From Nocardia tenerifensis NBRC 101015 (GTDB lineage Bacteria; Actinomycetota; Actinomycetes; Mycobacteriales; Mycobacteriaceae): a stretch of 64,000 nucleotides of DNA. How positions within the stretch are numbered: the stretch's first letter is position 1; each line of letters starts with the position of its first letter. Shown here piece after piece: positions 1-9,386 of this stretch. The translations under genes and the position numbers were made by a program. The notes beneath the pieces are model-generated. The model was not told the origin of the DNA, did not search any database, and saw only the letters and a list, made by a program, of their open reading frames with translations. The stretch is from positions 46,609-110,608 of the forward strand of contig NZ_BAGH01000300.1 in assembly GCF_000308715.1 (NCBI RefSeq), read 5' to 3'.

Positions 1-98
1 ATTTCTGGGCCTGCGGCGCCGTCGCGCACCAGCATCACCGTCGACGCGTCCTTGGGCGCCCGGGGCTGAGAGTCAGGCTGCGCGTTTATCTCACTCAC
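1..98 (-). CDS. NUDIX hydrolase, N-terminal fragment
   Basis: Reading the minus strand from a GTG at 98 gives about 32 residues before the window ends; the stretch STVMLVRDGAAGPE is typical of the opening beta strand of NUDIX hydrolases that sit beside serB2 in mycobacteria (the Rv3040c position). The catalytic NUDIX box lies outside the window, so the activity cannot be verified. The assignment leans on this short motif plus the conserved order NUDIX - ABC ATPase - serB - ctaD that continues to the right. Confidence 0.6.
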   Translation of the reverse strand, partial: MSEINAQPDSQPRAPKDASTVMLVRDGAAGPE

Positions 99-144
99 CC
101 CTGCACCCTAACGCGCGCTTGGTAGGCGTCCGCGGGGCGGCGGG

Positions 145-978
145 TCAGCGGGTGCGGTGCTTTCCGGCCCGGCGGGCGCGGCGGGCGAAGTAGCGGCCGT
201 CGACCTTGTCGAGCGCGATGGCCTGACGGAAGGCGTCGCTGAGGTTCTCCGAGGTCAGCACGTCGGTGAGCAGACCCTGCGCGACGACCTCCCCCTCGTT
301 GAGCAGCAGGCCGTGGGTGAAGCCGGGCGGAATCTCCTCGACGTGATGGGTGACCAGGACGATGGCGGGCGAGTCCGGGTCGGCGGCGAGATCGCCGAGC
401 CGTTCCACCAGTTCCTCGCGGCCGCCGAGGTCCAGGCCCGCGGCCGGTTCGTCGAGCAGCAGCAGTTCGGGGTCGGTCATCAGCGCGCGGGCGATCATCA
501 CCCGTTTGCGCTCGCCCTCCGAGAGGGTGCCGTAGGTGCGATCCGAAAGATGTTCCGCCCCCAGGCTTTCCAGCATGTCGACGGCGCGGTCGGTGTCGAC
601 GTCGTCGTACCGCTCGCGCCAGCGACCGAGCACCGCGTAGCCCGCCGACACCACCAGATCGCTGACCTTCTCATCGCGCGGCACCCGGCCCGCCACCGCG
701 GCGGAGGACAGGCCGATCCGCGGGCGCAGCTCGCTGATGTCGACCTTGCCGAGCACCTCACCGAGCAGGTGGGCGACGCCCGAGGTCGGGTGCATCTCGG
801 CGGCGGCCATGCGGAGCAGGGAGGTCTTGCCCGCGCCGTTGGGGCCGAGCACGACCCAGCGTTCGTCGAGCTCGACCTGCCAGGTGACCGGGCCGACGAG
901 CGTGTGGCCCGAGCGGCGAACGGTGACGTCGGTGAAGTCGATGAGCAGATCGGGATCCGGTTGCGGCACGCGGTCCAT
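145..978 (-). CDS. ABC transporter ATP-binding protein
   Basis: This 277-residue protein is a single ABC nucleotide-binding domain. Walker A is GPNGAGKT at residues 45-52, the signature is LSEGERKR near residue 153, Walker B is ELLLLDEP shortly after, and the H-loop histidine lies in VTHHVEE. No permease is encoded next to it, as is also the case for the mycobacterial gene at the same position (Rv3041c), so the transported substrate is unknown and a non-transport role is possible. It lies 46 bp downstream of the NUDIX start on the opposite side of the shared strand order and probably belongs to the same minus-strand transcription group. The start at 978 is the first in-frame methionine and leaves a complete domain. 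Confidence 0.85.
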   Translation of the reverse strand: MDRVPQPDPDLLIDFTDVTVRRSGHTLVGPVTWQVELDERWVVLGPNGAGKTSLLRMAAAEMHPTSGVAHLLGEVLGKVDISELRPRIGLSSAAVAGRVPRDEKVSDLVVSAGYAVLGRWRERYDDVDTDRAVDMLESLGAEHLSDRTYGTLSEGERKRVMIARALMTDPELLLLDEPAAGLDLGGREELVERLGDLAADPDSPAIVLVTHHVEEIPPGFTHGLLLNEGEVVAQGLLTDVLTSENLSDAFRQAIALDKVDGRYFARRARRAGKHRTR

Positions 979-1040
979 CTTGGCCCACCCGCCCGCCTGC
1001 TCGCCAACGCGGGCGGGTGCGAAAAGCGTGTCGCCGGCGT

Positions 1041-1208
1041 TCAGCGGCGGCGGTCCAGCGCGAAGAGATCGCGAAGCCGCTGGTCGTCGGGTTGGTCCGG
1101 ATGATGATGGTCCTCATCGTCGGACTTGTGTAGGAGCCGGGCCACGATGAGGGCCAAGGGAACCGACAGGAGCACCCAGAGGGCGAGAATCACCAGCAGC
1201 GTCGTCAT
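1041..1208 (-). CDS. small single-pass membrane protein
   Basis: A 55-residue ORF starting at ATG 1208, preceded by a GGAAGGACC ribosome-binding site 5-6 nt upstream. Residues 3-24 (TTLLVILALWVLLSVPLALI and following) form one hydrophobic segment; the tail is acidic and histidine-rich (KSDDEDHHHPDQPDDQ) and ends in basic residues. The longer upstream open frame has no good ribosome-binding site and is not used. I do not recognise a family. Such short one-helix proteins are common in actinobacteria; the HHH/DED tail could bind a metal, but that is inference only. Confidence 0.6.
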   Translation of the reverse strand: MTTLLVILALWVLLSVPLALIVARLLHKSDDEDHHHPDQPDDQRLRDLFALDRRR

Positions 1209-1429
1209 AGCTGGTCCTTCCTTCGGTCGGCAAGGACACGATGCCGATACAACGAGCTTCCGCCTGCGGAGTCCGGCGAGGGTAGGGCACAACGTCCTCG
1301 GTGAAGTTGCTCAAAAGGCATACCCCGATCGCACCCGCGCAACGCGCATTCCACGCAGGCGTTTTTCCGGTGATACGGCCTCGGGCGTCCGCGCTCGCGC
1401 AGCGCCGGCGAGCGCTGCCCGGCGCACCC

Positions 1430-2227
1430 TCACGACGATCGAGCGGGCACCGCGATCACCGTCATCGAGCCGGGCGCCACCTCGGTGAACCCGGCGTCGC
1501 GCACCGCCACCGCCGTGCCGCGCGCGACCTCATCAGCCAACGCCCTCCATTGTCGCGCATCGGCTTCCCTTACGGAGCAACAAAATTCCCGCTCCGCCCA
1601 ACGCAGGGCGTCCCGCTCGCTCAGCGCGCCCGCCAGCAACATGCTGGCGTGGCCGACCTGTGCGGCGGCCTTGCCCAGCGTCATGCCCAGTGCCGAATTC
1701 ACCCAGAGCACCGGCAGTTCCGGGTCCGGCGGCCCCGGATCGTCGTGGTCTAGGTCAGTGCCGCCGATCTGCAGGCGCTTGATCCGGGCATCGACGTCAC
1801 CGACCGGTCCCGGCACGAGCGCGCGGGCCTGCGCGCCGTCGACCTCGACCGTGACGCCGTCCACCTCGTTCGCCGCGCGCCACTGGGCGCCGCGGGCCCG
1901 CCGGGTCACCTTGCGGATGCGCGAGCGCTTCCAGGCCAGATAGCGCTGCGCCCATTCGCCTTCCGGGCCGACCCGCTCGTCCAGGCACAGCGCGACCGAC
2001 GCGGTCGCCGCCGCAGCGAGCAGCGCGCTGCGCGGCGGCGGGTCGACCTTGGGCAGGTGCAACACGATCTGCATGGCCTGCACCAGGGCCGGATCGTCGG
2101 GGTCGCCCGCGCCGCCGTAGCCGCGCGCGAGCTCCGCGTGCCTGGCGCGGAACCCCGCCACATCGAATTCGGCCGGGCTCGCCATGGCGTCCCGGACTTC
2201 GGCACCGCTGTCCGGGATGCTCGACAT
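1430..2227 (-). CDS. peptidyl-tRNA hydrolase (Pth2)-like protein
   Basis: The 265-residue product carries a C-terminal segment around GMTLGKAAAQVGHAS that matches the signature of Pth2-type peptidyl-tRNA hydrolases (GKxAAQxxHA), including the basic and histidine positions of the active site. The N-terminal ~150 residues are a lineage-specific extension rich in Ala and Arg that I do not recognise. The start ATG at 2227 overlaps the stop of the upstream lipoprotein gene (TGATG), so the two are probably translationally coupled; an AGGTGGAG ribosome-binding site lies inside the end of that gene. A housekeeping Pth1 is normally encoded elsewhere, so this is probably an accessory enzyme or a relative with another substrate. 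Confidence 0.65.
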   Translation of the reverse strand: MSSIPDSGAEVRDAMASPAEFDVAGFRARHAELARGYGGAGDPDDPALVQAMQIVLHLPKVDPPPRSALLAAAATASVALCLDERVGPEGEWAQRYLAWKRSRIRKVTRRARGAQWRAANEVDGVTVEVDGAQARALVPGPVGDVDARIKRLQIGGTDLDHDDPGPPDPELPVLWVNSALGMTLGKAAAQVGHASMLLAGALSERDALRWAEREFCCSVREADARQWRALADEVARGTAVAVRDAGFTEVAPGSMTVIAVPARSS

Positions 2228-2673
2228 CACTCCACCTTGATCGTCAACGAAAACTTTTGCGCGGGTTCGATACCCTGCTCCCACGGCCGCAGATAGTCCA
2301 TGGAGAGCGTGGTGATACCCGGGGCCTTACCGACGAAGGTCCAGACCGAACCGCCGCCGGAGCCGGGCGCGACCGGCACGTTCGGGTCCGGCTTGAAACC
2401 CGGATCGCCTTGCGCCTGAAGCAGATTCGTGTCCAGCCCGGCGATCTGCCACATATATCCGGTCGACGGGTTCGCGGGCAGCGTCACCACGAGGGTCTGC
2501 CCGACGGCGACCCGGCGTTCCTGTCCGTCGTCGGCCTCGGTCGCCGTCACCGGGGCCGGATCCTGACCCGAGGTGGGCGCGGCCGAGGAGCTGGTCTTCC
2601 CGTTCGACGAGCCGTTGTCGCCGCACCCGGCGACCGCCAATCCGAGCAGCAGCACAAGCAGAGATTTCCGCAA
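2227..2673 (-). CDS. chagasin-like (I42) protease-inhibitor lipoprotein
   Basis: The 148-residue protein begins with a lipoprotein signal peptide whose lipobox is VAGC (Cys17), followed by a Ser/Gly-rich linker. The folded part has the three loops of the chagasin/ICP cysteine-peptidase inhibitor family: NPSTGYMW (around residue 68), a GSGGG loop, and the RPWE loop (around residue 129). Known members bind papain-like proteases with these loops; the target here is unknown. It would sit on the outer face of the cytoplasmic membrane. It is the first gene of a two-gene unit with the Pth2-like gene, sharing one base with its start codon. Confidence 0.75.
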   Translation of the reverse strand: MRKSLLVLLLGLAVAGCGDNGSSNGKTSSSAAPTSGQDPAPVTATEADDGQERRVAVGQTLVVTLPANPSTGYMWQIAGLDTNLLQAQGDPGFKPDPNVPVAPGSGGGSVWTFVGKAPGITTLSMDYLRPWEQGIEPAQKFSLTIKVE

Positions 2674-2874
2674 CGCACCCTCCGATTCACGCCGACGATC
2701 TGGTCCGCGTCAGCCTACCGACGTCGCACGAGGGACCGGATCGGTGGCACCGGACATGCCGTGGCAGCGTGTCGATCGGCCTCGTGCTCGGCCTCGAAAA
2801 ATTGGCAGTCGAGCTGTCGCCCCCGCCTAGTAGCATCGGCCCGGCAAAGGTCATCGGCGAAAGGGGTTCTGCAC

Positions 2875-3045
2875 ATGGACGACAGTCGCGAACGTGATCA
2901 GTTCGCCCGCATCACACTTCACTCGCGGGTGGAACACGATCGGCTACTCGTCGAACAGTACGAGAGCGGCCTTGTCTTCCGTCGCACGCAAATCGAGGAC
3001 GGCCGCCATGAACTCGGCAAACTCGATGAGCGGTTGGGAGCCTGA
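2875..3045 (+). CDS. small hypothetical protein (56 aa)
   Basis: The ORF starts at ATG 2875 with AAGGGG about 8 nt upstream and encodes 56 charged residues, predicted mostly helical, with no signal peptide or membrane segment. It ends one base before the ATG of the next small ORF at 3047, so the two look like a coupled pair. I recognise no family. The pair lies divergent from the lipoprotein gene and convergent with serB. Confidence 0.5.
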   Translation: MDDSRERDQFARITLHSRVEHDRLLVEQYESGLVFRRTQIEDGRHELGKLDERLGA

Positions 3046-3046
3046 C

Positions 3047-4491
<1,445 letters not shown>

Positions 4492-4541
4492 CTAGAAGTT
4501 GCGCTTGACCTCGTTGTCACGTCGCTGTCGGTACTGCACAA

Positions 4542-4581
4542 ACGAGTGTGCACCCGCCGTGACCAGCAGGTGCACACTCGT
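4542..4581 (-). terminator. intrinsic terminator after ctaD
   Basis: A perfect 13-bp inverted repeat, ACGAGTGTGCACC (4542-4554) and GGTGCACACTCGT (4569-4581), with a 14-nt loop lies 16 bp past the ctaD stop. There is no strong U-tract, as is usual in high-GC actinobacteria. It isolates ctaD from serB. Confidence 0.75.
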
Positions 4582-4596
4582 CGTTGTCTCTTGTTC

Positions 4597-6342
4597 CTAC
4601 TTGGTCGCCGCCACGGCGCCTTCGTGAACGTCGGTGGCGTGCTTACCCGAACCCCAGCCGACGTGCGCCTCGGCGCGCATCCGGTCGACCATGTGCGGGT
4701 AGTGCAGCTCGAAGGCCGGCCGCTCGGAGCGGATGCGCGGCAGCTCGTAGAAGTTGTGCCGCGGCGGCGGGCAGGTGGTCGCCCACTCCAGCGAGTTGCC
4801 GTAGCCCCACGGATCGTCCACCGTGACGACCTCGCCGTACCGGAAGCTCTTGAAGACGTTCCAGACGAACGGCAGCATCGAGGCGCCGAGGATGAACGCG
4901 CCGATGGTCGAGATGGTGTTCAGCGTGGTGAAGCCGTCGCTGGGCAGGTAGTCGGCGTAGCGACGCGGCATGCCCTCGGCGCCCAGCCAGTGCTGCACCA
5001 GGAAGGTGGTGTGGAAGCCGACGAAGGTCGCCCAGAAGTGCCACTTGCCGAAGCGCTCGTCCATCATCCGGCCGGTGATCTTCGGGAACCAGAAGTAGAT
5101 GCCGGCGAAGGTGGCGAACACGATGGTGCCGAACAGCACGTAATGGAAGTGCGCCACAACGAAATACGAGTCGGTGACGTGGAAGTCCAGCGGCGGGCTG
5201 GCCAGGATGACGCCGGACAGACCACCGAAGAGGAAGGTCACCAGGAAGCCGAGCGACCACAGCATCGGCGTCTCGAAGGTCAACTGGCCGCGCCACATGG
5301 TGCCGATCCAGTTGAAGAACTTCACGCCGGTCGGCACCGCGATGAGGAAGGTCATGAACGAGAAGTACGGCAGCAGAACGGCGCCGGTGGCGTACATGTG
5401 GTGCGCCCACACCGCGATCGACAGCGCGGCGATGCCGAGCGTCGCGTACACCAGCGTGGTGTAGCCGAAGATCGGCTTGCGCGAGAACACCGGGAAAATT
5501 TCGGAGACGATGCCGAAGAACGGCAGCGCGATGATGTACACCTCGGGGTGCCCGAAGAACCAGAACAGGTGCTGGTAGAGCAGGACGCCGCCGGTCGCCG
5601 GGTCGTAGATGTGGCCGCCGAGGTGCCGGTCGTAGGCCAGGCCGAACAGCGCGGCGGTGAGCAGCGGGAAGGCGAGCAGGACGAGCACGCTGGTGACGGC
5701 GATGTTCCAGGTGAAGATGGGCATCCGGAACATGGTCATGCCGGGAGCGCGCAGGCAGACGACGGTGGTCAGCATGTTGACGCCGCCGAGGATGGTGCCG
5801 AGACCGGAGACTGCGAGGCCGAGGATCCACAGGTCGGCGCCGACGCCGGGCGAGTGCAGGATGTCGGTCAGCGGGGTGTAGGCGGTCCAGCCGAAGTCGG
5901 CGGCGCCGCCGGGGGTGATGAAGCCCGCGGTCGCCATCGAGGCGCCGAACAGGTACAGCCAGTAGCTGAACGCGTTCAGGCGCGGGAAGGCGACGTCGGG
6001 AGCGCCGATCTGCAGCGGGAGCACGATGTTGGCGAAGCCGAACACGATCGCGGTCGCGTAGAACAGCAGCATGATCGTGCCGTGCATGGTGAACAGCTGG
6101 TTGAACTGCTCGGGCGAGAGGAACTGCAGGCCGGGGCGCGCCAGCTCGGCGCGCATCAGCAGCGCCATCAGTCCGCCGATCATGAAGAAGCTGGTCGCGG
6201 TCACCAGGTACATCACCCCGAGCACCTTGGGGTCGGTGGTGGTGACCATCTTGTAGAGAAAAGAACCCTTCGGCCCGGTTCGTGCCGGATACGGCCGAGT
6301 CGCTTCCAACTGCTGGACTGGCTGAGGCTCTACCGCAGTCAC
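4597..6342 (-). CDS. ctaD: cytochrome c oxidase subunit I CtaD
   Basis: This is the catalytic subunit of the aa3-type terminal oxidase, which reduces oxygen and pumps protons in the cytoplasmic membrane. The 581-residue protein has the expected twelve hydrophobic segments and the copper/heme motifs: [20 protein letters not shown] (CuB histidine and cross-linked tyrosine), the HH pair in WAHHMYATG, and HFHYVLFG (heme a/a3 ligands). I place the start at GTG 6342 because AGGAGG lies 4-5 nt upstream; a longer open frame exists but reads through an untranslated-looking region. Other oxidase subunits are not in the window, as in mycobacteria where ctaD is separate from ctaC/E. Confidence 0.95.
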   Translation of the reverse strand: MTAVEPQPVQQLEATRPYPARTGPKGSFLYKMVTTTDPKVLGVMYLVTATSFFMIGGLMALLMRAELARPGLQFLSPEQFNQLFTMHGTIMLLFYATAIVFGFANIVLPLQIGAPDVAFPRLNAFSYWLYLFGASMATAGFITPGGAADFGWTAYTPLTDILHSPGVGADLWILGLAVSGLGTILGGVNMLTTVVCLRAPGMTMFRMPIFTWNIAVTSVLVLLAFPLLTAALFGLAYDRHLGGHIYDPATGGVLLYQHLFWFFGHPEVYIIALPFFGIVSEIFPVFSRKPIFGYTTLVYATLGIAALSIAVWAHHMYATGAVLLPYFSFMTFLIAVPTGVKFFNWIGTMWRGQLTFETPMLWSLGFLVTFLFGGLSGVILASPPLDFHVTDSYFVVAHFHYVLFGTIVFATFAGIYFWFPKITGRMMDERFGKWHFWATFVGFHTTFLVQHWLGAEGMPRRYADYLPSDGFTTLNTISTIGAFILGASMLPFVWNVFKSFRYGEVVTVDDPWGYGNSLEWATTCPPPRHNFYELPRIRSERPAFELHYPHMVDRMRAEAHVGWGSGKHATDVHEGAVAATK

Positions 6343-6623
6343 TGATCCTCCTGAAGGTGCCTTTAGGTCGCTCCGCAGGCTCCGCTGCTCGCATCCGTGC
6401 CCATGTCGGGACAGACGACAGTTCGCTTGCGCTTCTGGAATCGTAAACCGTGCTGCCGCAGCGATCCGCACGGGTCCTACTCTGTGTCGTATTTCGTTGG
6501 TCGGGCTAGACCGACGGCATGGCGTTTCGGCGGTCCGGCCGGCTCGACGGCAGCGATGAGTTTCGTGTCTGGCCGACGTCTGTATCGGTGACCAGTCTTG
6601 CATCCAGTGTCCAGGAGACAGCC
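6343..6623. other. divergent intergenic region ctaD / VOC gene
   Basis: The 281 bp hold both divergent promoters. The middle (about 6400-6560) is lower in GC than its neighbours, but I cannot assign specific -35/-10 pairs, and I see no gene or strong hairpin. Confidence 0.4.
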
Positions 6624-7430
6624 ATGACCGAACAGAACCAGCCCAAGCCCGGCGATCCCTGCTGGGTGGAGCTCTACACCTCCGACGTCGACCGCAGCAT
6701 CGCCTTCTACGGCGAGCTGTTCGGCTGGACCGCCGAGCGCGCCCCCGAGGAGCTCGGCGGCTACGTCACCTTCCGCAAGAACGGCCTCGCGGTGGCGGGG
6801 GCCATGGGGCACAACGAGGGTGACACCGACGCATCCGAGCAGTGGACCGTCTATCTCGCGAGCGACGACCTCCAGGCCACCGCGGACAAGACGGTCGCGC
6901 AGGGCGGGACGGTGCTCGTGCCGCCGATGCCGGTCGGCGATATCGGCGCCATGGCCGTCATCGGCGACGCGGGCGGGGCGGGCCTCGGTGTGTGGCAGGC
7001 GGGCGTCTTCGGCGGCTTCGAGACCGTCGCGCTGGTCACCGGCGGACGCTGGGGCGACAGTCACGGCACACCCGCCTGGTTCGAGCTGCACACCCGCGCC
7101 TACGACGCCGCGCTCGCCTTCTACCGCGACGTCTTCGGCTGGCAGGACGTCTTCTCTGTCTCCGACGCACCGGGCTTCCGCTACAGCACTATTCATGCGC
7201 AGAGCCCCATGCTCGGCGGCGTCCTCGACGCCTCCGCCTTCCTGCCCGACGGCGCGCCCGACAGCTGGGGCGTCTATTTCGGCGCCGACGATGTGGACAA
7301 GGCCGTCGCGAGGGTGGTCGAGCTGGGCGGCTCGGTGCTGAATCCTCCGGAGGACAGCCAATTCGGCCGCCTGGCAACGGTTGCCGACGTCACCGGCGCC
7401 CGGTTCAGCCTCGGCGGCGACAAGGCCTGA
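6624..7430 (+). CDS. two-domain VOC (glyoxalase/bleomycin-resistance fold) protein
   Basis: The 268-residue protein consists of two tandem vicinal-oxygen-chelate modules (about residues 10-125 and 140-262). Each begins with a strand-helix segment of the type [22 protein letters not shown] / [22 protein letters not shown] (shown here as type motifs, see 6657 and 7077) and contains a conserved GVYF/TVYL strand. It resembles the mycobacterial TB27.3/Rv0577 family, whose substrate is not settled. The start ATG at 6624 has AGGAGACAG immediately upstream; the longer open frame lacks a ribosome-binding site. It is probably a cytosolic metal-binding protein or small-molecule binder. Confidence 0.85.
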   Translation: MTEQNQPKPGDPCWVELYTSDVDRSIAFYGELFGWTAERAPEELGGYVTFRKNGLAVAGAMGHNEGDTDASEQWTVYLASDDLQATADKTVAQGGTVLVPPMPVGDIGAMAVIGDAGGAGLGVWQAGVFGGFETVALVTGGRWGDSHGTPAWFELHTRAYDAALAFYRDVFGWQDVFSVSDAPGFRYSTIHAQSPMLGGVLDASAFLPDGAPDSWGVYFGADDVDKAVARVVELGGSVLNPPEDSQFGRLATVADVTGARFSLGGDKA

Positions 7431-7475
7431 CCACGCGGGCGCTGACCTCTCCCGCTTCGGCGCCGGGCACGCATG

Positions 7476-7481
7476 TACCCT
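7476..7481 (+). promoter_or_regulatory. -10 hexamer of a leaderless fecB promoter
   Basis: TACCCT ends 7 nt before the ATG at 7489, and no Shine-Dalgarno sequence is present. A TANNNT box at this distance is the signature of leaderless transcripts in actinobacteria. The assignment is by eye. Confidence 0.45.
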
Positions 7482-7488
7482 CACCCGC

Positions 7489-8607
7489 ATGCCGCTGAGC
7501 GCCTTCGTTCGCATCCGAAACCGCACAGCTTCACCCCGATCCGGCACCGCTGCACCGCGATCCGGCACCGCCGGCGTGGCGCGGCGCCGGACCGTCGCCG
7601 TCGCGGCGTTGTGCGCGACCGTCGTCGCGGCGGGCTGCGGCGGCAAGGCCGACGACGCGAGCAGCATCGTGCGCACCACCACGAATATCGCGGGGGCGGG
7701 CGTCGTCGGGCTGGAGCGCGACACCAGCAAGGCGTGCGCACTGCCCAGCGCGCCCGATCCGGCCGCGGGCAAGACCCGTTCGGTCACCCACGCGGCCGGC
7801 GTCTCCGAGGTGCCCGCCGACCCGCAGCGCATCGTCGTGCTCACCACCTCGGCCCTGGACGCGGTGTGCGCGGTCGGCCTGTGGGAGCGCGTCGTCGGCG
7901 CGGTCACCATGGAGGGGCCGAACCCGCAGCCCGCCTACCTCGGCACCGGAGTGCTGAAGATCCCCGGCGTCGGCACGGCCGCACAGCCCGACCCGGCGCT
8001 CATCGCCGACCTGCACCCCGACCTCATCCTCGGCGATATCCCCACCGCCACAGCGAGTTTCGACACGCTGCGGGCCATCGCGCCGACCGTGCTGGTCGGC
8101 GCTAACAACAGCTGGCAGGCCGAGTTCACCGCGCTCGCAGCGGGTTTGGGCCGCCGCGCGGCCGCGGACGCCGCGCTCGACGACTACCGCACCGCGGCCG
8201 CCGACGCCGGCAACGCGGTCGCCGCCCACCAGACCCAGGCCTCGATCATCCGATTCACCGCCGACACCGACCAGGTGCAGGGCGACAACAGCTTCGCCGG
8301 TCAGGTGGTCGGCGACGCGGGCGTGCAGCGGCCCACCGCCCAGCGCGGCCCGTCCTTCGACGTCACCCCCGACCAGTTCGCCACCAAGGTGGAGGGCGAC
8401 CTCATCTACGTGATCCTCGCGGGCGAGGAGGGCAAGCGGCACGGCGAGTCGGTGATGCGCGGCGAGGAATGGAAAGCGCTCGGCGCCGCGACCGACAAAC
8501 GCGTCTTCGCCGTGGACGACACCGTCTGGCACGGCAACGGCCTCACCGCCGCCCGCGCGCTGCTCGCCGATCTCACCGGCACGCTCAACGGCTTCGTCAC
8601 CGATTGA
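7489..8607 (+). CDS. fecB: FecB-type iron-siderophore substrate-binding lipoprotein
   Basis: The 372-residue protein has a basic N-terminus, a hydrophobic segment and a lipobox (VAAGC) followed by a linker, then a periplasmic-binding-protein fold of the FhuD/BtuF/FecB class: PQRIVVLTTSALDAVCAVGL, PALIADLHPDLILGD and the long connecting helix are characteristic. It lies after ctaD exactly where M. tuberculosis has fecB (Rv3044), so its place is core synteny and does not by itself show that the neighbouring NRPS makes a siderophore. The membrane and ATPase parts of an importer are not adjacent. The start lacks a ribosome-binding site and seems leaderless; an internal start at the arginine pair would still keep the lipobox. 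Confidence 0.85.
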   Translation: MPLSAFVRIRNRTASPRSGTAAPRSGTAGVARRRTVAVAALCATVVAAGCGGKADDASSIVRTTTNIAGAGVVGLERDTSKACALPSAPDPAAGKTRSVTHAAGVSEVPADPQRIVVLTTSALDAVCAVGLWERVVGAVTMEGPNPQPAYLGTGVLKIPGVGTAAQPDPALIADLHPDLILGDIPTATASFDTLRAIAPTVLVGANNSWQAEFTALAAGLGRRAAADAALDDYRTAAADAGNAVAAHQTQASIIRFTADTDQVQGDNSFAGQVVGDAGVQRPTAQRGPSFDVTPDQFATKVEGDLIYVILAGEEGKRHGESVMRGEEWKALGAATDKRVFAVDDTVWHGNGLTAARALLADLTGTLNGFVTD

Positions 8608-8748
8608 GCCCGCTCCCCCTTGGGTGAGGTTTTCCGCACCCTGGGAGGTACCACCACCAGCGCTTGGGTTGCTGTCGAAAGGCCCGCTCGTAGCCGAGAT
8701 TTAGAGGTACGCAACGCCTCATCACCGCGACTACGAGGGACGACCACC

Positions 8749-9201
8749 ATGCACACGACGACCGAATCGCTCGCCGACAACCTCCGCCGGCTGCCCCTCG
8801 CGCGGCCCGTCGCCGAGGTCGATCCGCACGCGGTCGTGGCGTCCACCGCCGACTGCGTGCTCACCTACGGCGAGCTCGATCGCTGGTCCAACCGGCTGGC
8901 CAGGCTGCTGCTCGGGATCGGCGCCGACGCCGACTCGCGCGTCGCCATCGCCATCTCCGACGAGATCGAGTCCGTCGTCGCCGAGCGCGCCATCGTCAAG
9001 CTCGGCGCCACGCCGGTGCCCGCGGCAGCCGAAACGTTCCTGGGCGGCACCGCGTTCGGCGTGACCGTCAAGGCCCGGCGCGGCGAGCTCAGCGACGCCA
9101 TCTCCTGGCTGGTGCTGGACGACCGTTCGACCTTGCAGCGCTACCTCGCCGGCTCGGACGCGCCCCTCACCGAACTCGAGCAGCTGCCCCGGTCGGCCTG
9201 A
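8749..9201 (+). CDS. orphan N-terminal half-adenylation-domain protein
   Basis: The 150-residue ORF reads as the first part of an NRPS adenylation domain. [18 protein letters not shown] (near residue 45) corresponds to core A1/A2, and SWLVLDDRSTLQRYL with DAPLTELE corresponds to the region just before core A3. It stops exactly where the YTSGSTG ATP-binding loop would begin, so cores A3-A10 and the catalytic Lys are absent and it cannot adenylate. The YPxxRIxxML segment present in all three full A domains downstream is replaced by ETFLGGTAFGV. A GAGGGA site precedes ATG 8749. The frame is intact with normal codon use, so it may be a retained accessory protein of the NRPS rather than recent debris. 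Confidence 0.7.
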   Translation: MHTTTESLADNLRRLPLARPVAEVDPHAVVASTADCVLTYGELDRWSNRLARLLLGIGADADSRVAIAISDEIESVVAERAIVKLGATPVPAAAETFLGGTAFGVTVKARRGELSDAISWLVLDDRSTLQRYLAGSDAPLTELEQLPRSA

Positions 9202-9386
9202 TCCGGCGGCGCGTCCGACGACGTTCGGGCGCGCCGTCGCACGTTTGCTGAGCAATCTCCATCGGTGCACACGTCATCGGTTCAGAATGAATCTTGTCGC
9301 GAGCTGTGCGGCAGGGTACTACCACTTCCGCGCTGGCAGGCGGCGACTCCGCCGCAGCTGCGGGCGGTGAAAACGTAGGACTTTTC

